Part shown: positions 45,568 to 52,723 of the stretch, piece after piece
Layout: every line of letters begins with the position of its first letter
Numbering within the stretch: the first letter of the stretch is position 1
Origin: Bacteroides oleiciplenus YIT 12058
GTDB taxonomy: Bacteria; Bacteroidota; Bacteroidia; Bacteroidales; Bacteroidaceae
Length of the DNA stretch: 64,000 bases
Direction: 5' to 3'
Assembly: GCF_000315485.1 (NCBI RefSeq)
Contig: NZ_JH992940.1
Span: 789,574-853,573 of the forward strand
Notes under the pieces: generated by a model
Seen by the model: the letters and a program-made list of their open reading frames with translations, nothing else
The model's database searches: none
What the model was told of the DNA's origin: nothing
Made by a program: the position numbers and the translations under genes

Positions 45568-45600
45568 AAGGTGTTCACTTCGAACACCTTAAATTATTTT
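45568..45600 (+). terminator. Terminator after the lysis cluster
   Basis: AAGGTGTTC at 45568-45576 and GAACACCTT at 45582-45590 are perfect complements around a 5-nt loop, followed by AAATTATTTT. It ends the early/middle operon 80 bp before the candidate late promoter. Confidence 0.75.
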
Positions 45601-45677
45601 AGAAATTGAATCTTATACAATCATATTTTGAATATTCACTAAACCAGCGTCTATATTCATCTAAACTAATCTAAGAT

Positions 45678-45700
45678 AAAAATCTATTCGTTCATATATA
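45678..45700 (+). promoter_or_regulatory. Candidate phage late promoter, copy B
   Basis: The 23 bp at 45678-45700 contain ATCTATTCGTTCATATATA and match 5949-5971 with one mismatch (G for T). It lies after a terminator and 20 bp before the ATG at 45721, the first gene of the packaging operon. It does not match the host promoter pattern. Confidence 0.6.
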
Positions 45701-45720
45701 ACCTTAACCATAACACAAAT

Positions 45721-46155
45721 ATGAAAATCACACTGAAACGAAAATTCTATGGGAAAACGTATACCATAGGAGATCTGCTGATAGATGGAAACTTCTTTTG
45801 TAACACTATCGAAGATAAAGTGCGTTCACTGCCATTAGCATGTCCAAACACTTCTATAGGTATTGCCTGTAAATGCAAAGGGAAAGTGTATGCCCAGACT
45901 GCTATCCCGGCAGGTATCTACAAAGTTACTATGGAGTACAGTCCTAAATTCAAACGCAGACTTCCTCTATTGCATAATGTCCCTCACTTCATCGGCATTT
46001 TGATCCACAGCGGAACAACGGAAAAAGATTCTGCCGGATGTATAATCATTGGCGTCAATTCTGTAAAAGGAAAAGTACTGAATTCTCGTAACACATCTGA
46101 CGCTTTGAATCTATTGCTGGAGAAAGAAAAGAATATAACGATTGAAATAATCTGA
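45721..46155 (+). CDS. DUF5675-like protein (probable lysis or cell-wall function)
   Basis: A 144-residue protein. It carries AIPAGIYKVTMEYSPKFKRRLP and ILIHSGTTEKDSAGCIIIG, the His and Cys signature seen in DUF5675 proteins. The H..G......GC pattern is reminiscent of L,D-transpeptidase-like folds. Such proteins occur near lysis and terminase genes in Bacteroides phages. It overlaps the terminase start by one base. Its activity is not established. Confidence 0.7.
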   Translation: MKITLKRKFYGKTYTIGDLLIDGNFFCNTIEDKVRSLPLACPNTSIGIACKCKGKVYAQTAIPAGIYKVTMEYSPKFKRRLPLLHNVPHFIGILIHSGTTEKDSAGCIIIGVNSVKGKVLNSRNTSDALNLLLEKEKNITIEII

Positions 46156-47741
46156 TGGGGGGTATAAGATTAAAAGCCCCCAGGAATCTTAAAATTGACT
46201 TTTGTCCATCTCCTAAGCAATACGAACTTTGGAAACTACTCCAGCCGGAATGTCCACGATGCGGTGGAGAGATTCAACAAAAACTAATAGGATACGATGC
46301 AAACCTAAATCCGCAATATAAGCCATATTGTTCCAAATGTGGTAACCATAATGTCCCTCAACTGATTTTAGGCGGGGGAGCTGCTGGTGGTGGTAAAAGT
46401 TATTTGGCAAGTGTGTGGCTGGTAAGTAGTTGTATCCGTTTTCCTGATTTACGTGCAGTCGTAGCACGTAAGACATTAAAATCACTAAAGGAATCCACGT
46501 GGAATACTATACGCATGATTATAAAGAAGTGGGGACTAGTTGAAGATCAGCATTATCATATTAACAATGTAGCCGGTACACTGAGGTTCTGGAATGGTTC
46601 AGTCATTCTCATGCTGGACTTGGCGGATCAACCTTCAGATCCCAACTTTGAAAGATTTGGTTCCATGGAAGTTACAATTTGTGCGGTGGATGAAGTCTCA
46701 GAAATCAGTCAAAAAGCTATTGAAGTTTTGTTTTCCCGTCTTCGCTGGAAAACACACGAAACTTTTAAAGTATCTAAGATGTTATTGACAACCAATCCGA
46801 CTACTAACTGGATACGTGAACGCTTCGTACAAGATAGAAACGGTGATAAAGTTACAACACGTGAGGGCGAATTCTATGTTCCTTTCTCTGTGTTCGACAA
46901 TCCTGACATCGCATTCCGTCAGACCTACGAGGCAGCTCTTAATAAAATCAGCGACCAGGCGACTAAGGAAAGGCTACTCTATGGCAACTGGGACTTCATT
47001 GAGGCAAACGACATGGCCATTTATAGACTATTTGACGGCAATAAGCATCTGGTTACAGGATTGAAAGAGAAAGTCTATGACCCTTCCAAACCCCTTATTA
47101 CCGTATGGGATTTTAATGTAGTCCCCCATATGTCGACGTTATTGGCACAAATAGACTATGATAACAAGAAAGTCTATATTCTGGAAGAGATACTGGGTAA
47201 AGCCGAAGATAAGGAAAATAACACTCCTGGACTTGCACGAAAGATACAGAAGAAACTGTATAGGGAAAAGCATATTGGTGGAGTGGATGTGACAGGAGAT
47301 CCGGCAGGGTTACAACGCTCCACCACTTCGGAAGACGGGGTAAACAATTTTACAATTATCACCGATACCTTCGGCAAGGGCATTTTAAGGCCAAAGATAA
47401 AATTGCTGAAGAAACAGCCTCCACAAACCACACGTTGTGAGTTTATCAATGAATTATTCTCAGGGTTTGGAAACTGGGAAATCCAAATAGATATAAGATG
47501 TCGTAAACTGACTGAAGACCTGCTTTATCAACTAAAAAATGAAGACGGCAGTAAAAACAAGTCTAAAGTTACCGACTCAAGAACCGGAGTAAAATATGAG
47601 AAATACGGCCATCTTTCAGATTGCCTGGATTATCTTCTCTGTTATTATTTGAGAGATATGTGGAACAAATTTAAAAATGGAGGCGACAGTTCTTCCACAT
47701 TACATACAACTGTTGCCCATTATGATGGTTTTAATTACTAA
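46155..47741 (+). CDS. Terminase large subunit
   Basis: A 528-residue protein. An N-terminal Cys4 motif (CPRCGGE ... YCSKCG, about 35-60) precedes the ATPase, with Walker A GGGAAGGGKS at about 74-83 and Walker B ICAVDEVSE at about 175-183. The nuclease half has TVWDFNVVPH and GVDVTGDPAG, as in the RNase H-like domain of terminases. It powers DNA packaging and cuts the concatemer. The zinc motif in front of the ATPase is a Bacteroidales-phage trait rather than part of the core fold. Confidence 0.9.
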   Translation: MGGIRLKAPRNLKIDFCPSPKQYELWKLLQPECPRCGGEIQQKLIGYDANLNPQYKPYCSKCGNHNVPQLILGGGAAGGGKSYLASVWLVSSCIRFPDLRAVVARKTLKSLKESTWNTIRMIIKKWGLVEDQHYHINNVAGTLRFWNGSVILMLDLADQPSDPNFERFGSMEVTICAVDEVSEISQKAIEVLFSRLRWKTHETFKVSKMLLTTNPTTNWIRERFVQDRNGDKVTTREGEFYVPFSVFDNPDIAFRQTYEAALNKISDQATKERLLYGNWDFIEANDMAIYRLFDGNKHLVTGLKEKVYDPSKPLITVWDFNVVPHMSTLLAQIDYDNKKVYILEEILGKAEDKENNTPGLARKIQKKLYREKHIGGVDVTGDPAGLQRSTTSEDGVNNFTIITDTFGKGILRPKIKLLKKQPPQTTRCEFINELFSGFGNWEIQIDIRCRKLTEDLLYQLKNEDGSKNKSKVTDSRTGVKYEKYGHLSDCLDYLLCYYLRDMWNKFKNGGDSSSTLHTTVAHYDGFNY

Positions 47742-47745
47742 TACT

Positions 47746-48765
47746 ATGTACAGACGTTTTTTAAACAACAGTGATTACCTGAGTATCATTACTCCCGAAG
47801 CTCTTACCCAAATGACAAGAGGAAACTCCGAACATTTCATTCAGGCTGAAGAATCAGCTGAGATGAGTATAACAGAGTACCTGTCAGAAAACTATGAGAT
47901 AGAAGCAGAATTGAACAAAGGGAAATACATAGCAGAATATAACCGTATGATCACTTATCCTGTTGGAGCTCATATATACTATGAAGGGAAGCTATATGAA
48001 ATTATACGTTCCATTTCAGGATACAAAGCACCTGCCATAGCGGATTATTGGGAAGAATATACCCATCCGAATATTAATGTAGACTCCCTTCCCCCCTATT
48101 CACAATTCGCTACTTATAAAAAAGGCGATATTATACGATATAACGCAGTTGCCTATGTTTGTTTAGATGAAAACGGATACAAATTCAGAAACGTCAGAAT
48201 ACCTTCAGTCTCAGCATGGCTTGAGGCTGCTTTTGTTGAATGGGAACCGATAGAATACTCTTTATGGGACATAGTTCAATTTAACGGCACCTTTTACACC
48301 CTGATATCATCAGAAGGATTCGACAATATTAAAACTCCTGTAGAAGAAGACTGCTGGGGAGCCATAGCTGACTATGATTCAGATTACAACAAATATGAGT
48401 TAAATAGTCATGAGTATGTTGTGTATAAGGGCAAAGTCTTTTATCCGGAAATAGATGTGAATGCCGACATTCCTGAAATTGGCTGCAATTTGTCTTTACA
48501 TGACCCTAGAAACTATAATCTCAAAAAGCACATGTTACGTTTGGCTGTTTATGAATTAACTAAACTTATTGCACCCAATAATGTAAGTGTTGTCAGATTA
48601 AAGGACTATGAAACTTCCATGAAGTGGTTAAGTGATGCAGCAAAACTAAAATTAAATCCTCAAATACCACGAAAACTTGCCGGAGACAAGCTAGAAGTAA
48701 TGGATTGGCAGATGGCTACTTTTCAGACGAAGTATGATCCATATCAAAATCCGTGGCTCACTTAA
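47746..48765 (+). CDS. Connector/neck-like phage protein
   Basis: The frame runs from inside the terminase gene, but the ATG at 47746 is natural (339 residues). There is no catalytic motif. Two beta modules repeat a pattern of Y..G..V.Y.G..Y with KKGDIIRYNAVAYVC and YSLWDIVQFNGTFYT, resembling small carbohydrate-binding or neck modules. The C-terminus (MDWQMATFQTKYDPYQNPWLT) is typical for a head-to-tail connector I recall next to terminase in these phages. Portal and capsid genes, normally next, are not in the window. Confidence 0.5.
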   Translation: MYRRFLNNSDYLSIITPEALTQMTRGNSEHFIQAEESAEMSITEYLSENYEIEAELNKGKYIAEYNRMITYPVGAHIYYEGKLYEIIRSISGYKAPAIADYWEEYTHPNINVDSLPPYSQFATYKKGDIIRYNAVAYVCLDENGYKFRNVRIPSVSAWLEAAFVEWEPIEYSLWDIVQFNGTFYTLISSEGFDNIKTPVEEDCWGAIADYDSDYNKYELNSHEYVVYKGKVFYPEIDVNADIPEIGCNLSLHDPRNYNLKKHMLRLAVYELTKLIAPNNVSVVRLKDYETSMKWLSDAAKLKLNPQIPRKLAGDKLEVMDWQMATFQTKYDPYQNPWLT

Positions 48766-48910
48766 TAATCGAATTTGACTAATTTCATAAGTGACTCCAA
48801 TCTCCTCTAAAAAAAACGAAGCAACAAAAGGTAACAATTAAAAGAACAGACAAAAGATTACACTTCAAACAAAAAGTAGAAAGAAAAAGAATTTATATTC
48901 AAAAAATGTA
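48766..48910. other. Gap at the prophage/host junction
   Basis: These 145 bp are A-rich and non-coding, without a strong dyad. The prophage attachment site is expected in or near this stretch, since phage genes end at 48765 and none follow. Confidence 0.4.
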
Positions 48911-48918
48911 TATCTTTG
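48911..48918 (+). promoter_or_regulatory. -7 element for the junction RNA
   Basis: TATCTTTG followed by C is a perfect TAnnTTTG box. A clear -33 TTTG was not found at the right distance. Transcription would begin near 48924. Confidence 0.55.
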
Positions 48919-48923
48919 CACTT

Positions 48924-49140
48924 AATGAAGTTGGGGAGAAATCCAACTTTATTTTGAAATGTAATTAATACAGCGTTTCGTAACGTCTTGATTCTGAAAA
49001 AGGTGGTGCTTTAAAGAATAACAAAACAAGATGAGTATGTAACCCGTGTGCTGATATGGTACGGGCTTACTTACTCTGTTTTGTTAGGTCGGCACCACCA
49101 TACCTTCAGAATCAGAGAAGTACGGTCCGTGCCTCTTTTT
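48924..49140 (+). ncRNA. Predicted structured RNA with a 124-nt interrupted hairpin
   Basis: After a -7 box, a first hairpin (AAGTTGG 48928-48934 with CCAACTT 48943-48949) is followed by a very long one, 48990-49113: GATTCTGAA with TTCAGAATC (49105-49113), GGTGGTGC with GCACCACC (49092-49099), a bubble (10 nt left, 6 nt right), AACAAAACA with TGTTTTGTT (49077-49085), a 10-bp helix with one mismatch (49033-49042 with 49067-49076) and CCCGT/ACGGG at the tip. A T-run follows at 49134. The closing stem, central bubble and long apical stem recall 6S RNA, but I cannot confirm homology. It has no good ORF. Confidence 0.65.
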
Positions 49141-49167
49141 TTAAGAGGAAACTTAAAAACTATCAGT

Positions 49168-49344
49168 ATGAAAATTCACACAGGAATGTTATTCGATTGT
49201 TTTCTTAAACACTCCCAAAATCAAAACAGCCAAAAGAAGTATAGTGACAACCTATTCTACCAGGATTGTTCCTATACAATAGAAGCAACATCTAAAGATA
49301 AAAAACTACTTTTGATTATAGGTTCCCATGATACAAAGCCTTAG
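49168..49344 (+). CDS. Doubtful small ORF after the junction RNA
   Basis: A 58-codon frame from the ATG at 49168 (MKIHTGMLFDCFLKHSQNQ...). A longer frame opens at 49048 but would run through the RNA hairpin. The product has no membrane segment or motif. It is preceded by a CCTCTT/AAGAGG hairpin (49132-49148). Could be a real host gene or chance. Confidence 0.3.
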   Translation: MKIHTGMLFDCFLKHSQNQNSQKKYSDNLFYQDCSYTIEATSKDKKLLLIIGSHDTKP

Positions 49345-49445
49345 CTTGTCCAGCAGTTAGACTTTATACTAATATATTTTAATTATACAATAGAGTTCTG
49401 TCGCAAAAAAATACATTTTCACTTTTAATTCTTGTTTTTTTTGTC

Positions 49446-49453
49446 TAAATTTG
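49446..49453 (+). promoter_or_regulatory. -7 element for the ECF sigma gene
   Basis: TAAATTTG followed by C fits the TAnnTTTG box. TTTT at 49423-49426 is a near-match to the -33 box with a 19-bp spacer. The start would be near 49460, giving a short leader to the ATG at 49484. Confidence 0.6.
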
Positions 49454-49483
49454 CGAATAGCACAAACAAAAAAGTAGCTTTAT

Positions 49484-50023
49484 ATGACTCAAGACATTTC
49501 AGTACAACAATTCGAAAAGATATTCAGAACTCACTTTTCCCCTGTGAAGTTTTTTATATTTATGTTTCTTAAATCAGAAGCAGACGCAGAAGATCTTGCC
49601 CAAGAAGTATTTATAAAACTATGGACTAATTTTGAGGGATGGAAAGATAATGATGGAAAAGAAGGTTATATATATACTATAGCCAAAAATATAACACTTG
49701 ACTTCATCAAACGCAAAAAAATAGAAGATGACTATCGGGAAGAACAAATACAGAAAAATTCTATAAATGGCCTGTATGGCTTTGCAGACCCATTGAATTC
49801 TATCTATTGTAACGAGATACGATTAATTATAAAAATGACTCTTGAACGTTTTCCAGAGTGCCGCAGAAAGATTTTTGAGATGAGCCGCTTGCACAATATG
49901 AGCAATAAAGAGATAGCCGCAGCCTTGAATATTCCAGTACGGACAGTTGAGCATCAGATATACTTGTCGCTTAAAAAATTAAGAAAAATCATTTTTATCT
50001 TATTTTTCTTGCATTTTTTTTAA
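49484..50023 (+). CDS. ECF sigma factor of the PUL
   Basis: A 179-residue protein with region 2 (around 10-85, including EADAEDLAQEVFIKLW and YIYTIAKNITLDFIKRKK) and region 4 (around 115-170, with IFEMSRLHNMSNKEIAAALNI and VEHQIYLSLKKL). The next gene is a FecR-type anti-sigma factor. In Bacteroides this pair receives a signal from a SusC protein with an STN domain, here at 52724, and turns on the PUL for host or dietary glycans. The C-terminus is very hydrophobic (KIIFILFFLHFF). Confidence 0.9.
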   Translation: MTQDISVQQFEKIFRTHFSPVKFFIFMFLKSEADAEDLAQEVFIKLWTNFEGWKDNDGKEGYIYTIAKNITLDFIKRKKIEDDYREEQIQKNSINGLYGFADPLNSIYCNEIRLIIKMTLERFPECRRKIFEMSRLHNMSNKEIAAALNIPVRTVEHQIYLSLKKLRKIIFILFFLHFF

Positions 50024-50081
50024 GTAGTCGAAACGTTTCAGTCGTTATATATGAAAACCCGAAATTTAATATGATTATAAT

Positions 50082-51083
50082 ATGAAAAATTACTTCCACA
50101 AAATATTGTCTCTCTTCGTCGGATATAATTATTCGGAACAGACCAATCAGCTTTTTTACAGATGGCTGATTGATGATGAGCACGAAAAAGAGAAGGACGA
50201 AGCCTTACAAGAGCTCTTCCTTGAAGCAAAAAAAAAGGGAGATGTGCCCGACATAGAAAAAGCGCTCCAACGATGGAAAGAGAATAACAAGGTCACCCCT
50301 ACTCTATCTCAACTACCTCAAAAGAAGAATAGAAAGTCTTTTATGTATTTGTGGCAATCAGTAGCAGCTGTATTACTCATAGTGTCTATTTCTACAGGGT
50401 ATTTACTTTACAAGGAGAAAAAAAATGGTTCCGACCTTGTTCAACAATTCGCACCAATCACCCAAATGAAAACATTTTTTTTACCTGATGGAAGTCAGGT
50501 AAAAATGAATTCAAAAAGTATACTATTGTACCCCAAGCAATTTACCGGGGAGAGCCGTGACGTTTTTCTACTAGGTGAAGCCAATTTTGTAGTGAAACCA
50601 AATAAGAAGAAACCGTTTGTTGTTAAAACAGATGGCTTCCAGATTACAGCCTTGGGAACGGAGTTTAATGTATCTGCATATGCCGAGGACAAGAATATAT
50701 GTACAACTCTGATAACAGGCAGTGTTCTAGTTGAATATGATAATCTAACAAAGCAGGTGTTGCTTCAGCCGACTCAACAGTTGGTATATAATAAAGAAAA
50801 TCAGCAAGATATTCTAAACTATCCTGATATAGAGGATGTGACAGCTTGGCAAAAAGGTGAATTGGTATTTCGTCAGAAGACTATTATGGATATTATAGCG
50901 ATACTGGAACGTAAATACAATTACGAATTCATTTATAATCTGCATAGTTTGAAAAATGACCGCTATAGTTTTAGGTTCAAAGATATGGCTCCATTATCAG
51001 AAGTTATGGATGTTATTGTCGATGTAGCTGGAAACTTAAGCTTCAAGATTCAAAATGACAAATGTTATGTTATGCAGAAATAG
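50082..51083 (+). CDS. FecR-family anti-sigma factor
   Basis: A 333-residue protein with a cytoplasmic N-terminal part (1-85), one membrane helix (YLWQSVAAVLLIVSIS, about 90-107) and a periplasmic FecR domain, with FFLPDGSQVKMNSKSILLYP and VKTDGFQITALGTEFNVSAY, followed by a small C-terminal domain typical for the Bacteroidetes family. It holds the ECF factor inactive until the STN domain of the SusC protein signals. It lies 58 bp after the sigma gene. Confidence 0.9.
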   Translation: MKNYFHKILSLFVGYNYSEQTNQLFYRWLIDDEHEKEKDEALQELFLEAKKKGDVPDIEKALQRWKENNKVTPTLSQLPQKKNRKSFMYLWQSVAAVLLIVSISTGYLLYKEKKNGSDLVQQFAPITQMKTFFLPDGSQVKMNSKSILLYPKQFTGESRDVFLLGEANFVVKPNKKKPFVVKTDGFQITALGTEFNVSAYAEDKNICTTLITGSVLVEYDNLTKQVLLQPTQQLVYNKENQQDILNYPDIEDVTAWQKGELVFRQKTIMDIIAILERKYNYEFIYNLHSLKNDRYSFRFKDMAPLSEVMDVIVDVAGNLSFKIQNDKCYVMQK

Positions 51084-51222
51084 ATAAAAGCATTGACATG
51101 AAAAATAAATGAGACGGAAAGGTATGTCGAATAATTAAAAACGAAGAAAGGAGGAATTATTATACTATTATAACGCACTGCCTAACCGGATTTTATATTA
51201 ACCAATAGATAAGTAATACGAC

Positions 51223-52170
51223 ATGAAAAATTTGAGACACTTCTTTTTGCTCGCTGCGGCAATGATTGCAGGAGCTTTTATCACAAGTTGTAGTAATGAA
51301 GACTACACAGTAGAAACGCAGCAAGACACTCAACCAACTACTCGTAGCATCGATGCGACGAAAATACCCAAGTTGACTGCTTACATTGAGACCAACGACA
51401 TTAATCCTTTAAATGCCGGTGAATACTATTTCACTGGTACAAATCCTCAGGAACAGGTGATTGACAATGTGATTCTGTTTGCTTCTAACATCCGAGGTAC
51501 AGCAAATACTGTTCAATTATACCACAATGACAATCAAACCTATATATTAAACAATGCCAGTACTCTTATTGCCCCACTACAGGCAAAAGGTATCAAGGTA
51601 TCTTTAGGATTGTTGGGAGATCACACAGGGGTAGGTTTTTGTAACCTAAGCCCAGCAATGGTTGAGAGTTTTGCACAGCAAATAGCAGCTTGTGTTACTA
51701 AATATAAGCTAGACGGCGTGGACTTCGATGATGAATACGCCAAATATTGGATGGCACCTGCCAATTTGCCAACACCGAGCACTACTATTTTCGGAAATCT
51801 TATCAAAAGAGTACGCCAATTACTACCTGGTAAGTTGATAACAGTGTTCCATTTTGGTGGCTATACTAATTTCGATGCTACTACGATGAATGCCATAAGC
51901 TACATGTGGCCTAACTTCGGCATTGACCAGAATCCTCCTGCTGGATTGGGGAACGGTAAATGGGCAAGAATGTCAATACATTGCACAAACCCTATTCCAA
52001 GTACAAGTCAAATTCAAAGCTGTGCAGCAAACTATAGCGGCTATGGTGCAATAATGATGTTCAACTTTAGGAATACGGACCACTCAGGCCTCATGAATAA
52101 TTTCGCTTCAAAGGTATGGGGAGGGAAAACAGTTAGTTATACAGGTAATTCGTACACTAAGAACTATTAA
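51223..52170 (+). CDS. GH18 endo-beta-N-acetylglucosaminidase lipoprotein (EndoF/H-like)
   Basis: A 315-residue protein. The lipoprotein signal ends in FITSCSNED, with acidic residues after the Cys as in Bacteroides surface-export signals. The GH18 motif is complete: LDGVDFDDE, with D164, D167, D169 and the acid E171. The length and KVSLGLLGDHTGVGFCNLS resemble endo-beta-N-acetylglucosaminidases F1/H that cut between the two GlcNAc residues of N-glycans. On the cell surface it would release oligosaccharide for the SusC/SusD pair. It follows the anti-sigma gene after a 139-bp gap and is separated from SusC by a strong terminator. Confidence 0.85.
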   Translation: MKNLRHFFLLAAAMIAGAFITSCSNEDYTVETQQDTQPTTRSIDATKIPKLTAYIETNDINPLNAGEYYFTGTNPQEQVIDNVILFASNIRGTANTVQLYHNDNQTYILNNASTLIAPLQAKGIKVSLGLLGDHTGVGFCNLSPAMVESFAQQIAACVTKYKLDGVDFDDEYAKYWMAPANLPTPSTTIFGNLIKRVRQLLPGKLITVFHFGGYTNFDATTMNAISYMWPNFGIDQNPPAGLGNGKWARMSIHCTNPIPSTSQIQSCAANYSGYGAIMMFNFRNTDHSGLMNNFASKVWGGKTVSYTGNSYTKNY

Positions 52171-52248
52171 ACGTCATAAAGTATGTTGCAAAAAACACAT
52201 CGTCAAGCGATCACTTTGTAGATAAGCGCTGTTGCGATGGATAGATTA

Positions 52249-52315
52249 AGACCAGGAGGAATAGATTCTTCTATTCAGAATATCTCATCATAGGTAATAC
52301 TCCTGGTCTTTTTAT
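52249..52315 (+). terminator. Strong terminator between GH18 and SusC genes
   Basis: AGACCAGGAG at 52249-52258 pairs perfectly with CTCCTGGTCT at 52300-52309; the loop contains a further GAATAGA/TCTATTC hairpin, and a T-run (TTTTTATATATTTT) follows. This makes the sigma, anti-sigma and GH18 genes a separate unit from SusC onward. Confidence 0.85.
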
Positions 52316-52723
52316 ATATTTTATCTCATTTTAATCAACCAAAGTAGTGAAAATAATAATTTTAGCCCATAGTATATATTAAAACACGACTTTTGGATGA
52401 CAATATTGCCGAAAAATATATAAATATTGATTTTCTTGTTAGAATTAAAGATAGGAAAATGAGAATTTTTCATTATTCGAACCTTTTTCATGTCAGAAAA
52501 ATAAAAAAATATTTCATTGAGATAACCCACTAAATATCAAACATTTATTACATATAATAATATACGAGTATCAATTATCAATTTGTATTAATCAGAAAAA
52601 ATAACTATATATGTAAAAAAATATTCGCAATAGAACATTTTCTATTACGGATATGAAATCGAAAAATTTTAAGATAGATAAGTATTGCGAGTAAAAAAGT
52701 TAACAAACTAATACTTAAGGTTA
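52316..52723 (+). promoter_or_regulatory. SusC upstream region
   Basis: About 400 AT-rich bp with no gene. AATAGAA at 52629-52635 and TTCTATT at 52640-52646 form a small dyad about 80 bp before the ATG at 52724. No TTTG/TAnnTTTG promoter stands out, as expected if the ECF sigma encoded at 49484 reads the promoter here. Which bases it reads cannot be decided from one copy. Confidence 0.4.

Larger units (their letters stand above)
1..48770. mobile_element. Prophage (contractile-tailed), left end outside the window
   Basis: Nearly all genes from the left edge to the connector-like gene ending at 48765 have phage roles: tape measure, tail hub, spike, baseplate J-like protein, several fibres, gp32-like SSB, complete replication set, lysis genes and terminase. 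The baseplate proteins indicate a contractile (myovirus-type) tail. No integrase, portal or major capsid gene lies in the window, so those should lie left of position 1. The right boundary is inferred from the switch to PUL genes after 48.8 kb; no att repeat can be verified because the left end is missing. Confidence 0.9.

Noticed and set aside
48990..49113. tRNA or tmRNA at the junction
   Set aside because: No cloverleaf, no CCA end and no T-loop consensus; the structure is one long hairpin.
49048..49344. 98-codon reading frame across the junction RNA
   Set aside because: Most of its first 40 codons lie in the 3' half of the hairpin, so the frame is better explained as chance; only the ATG at 49168 remains as a doubtful start.
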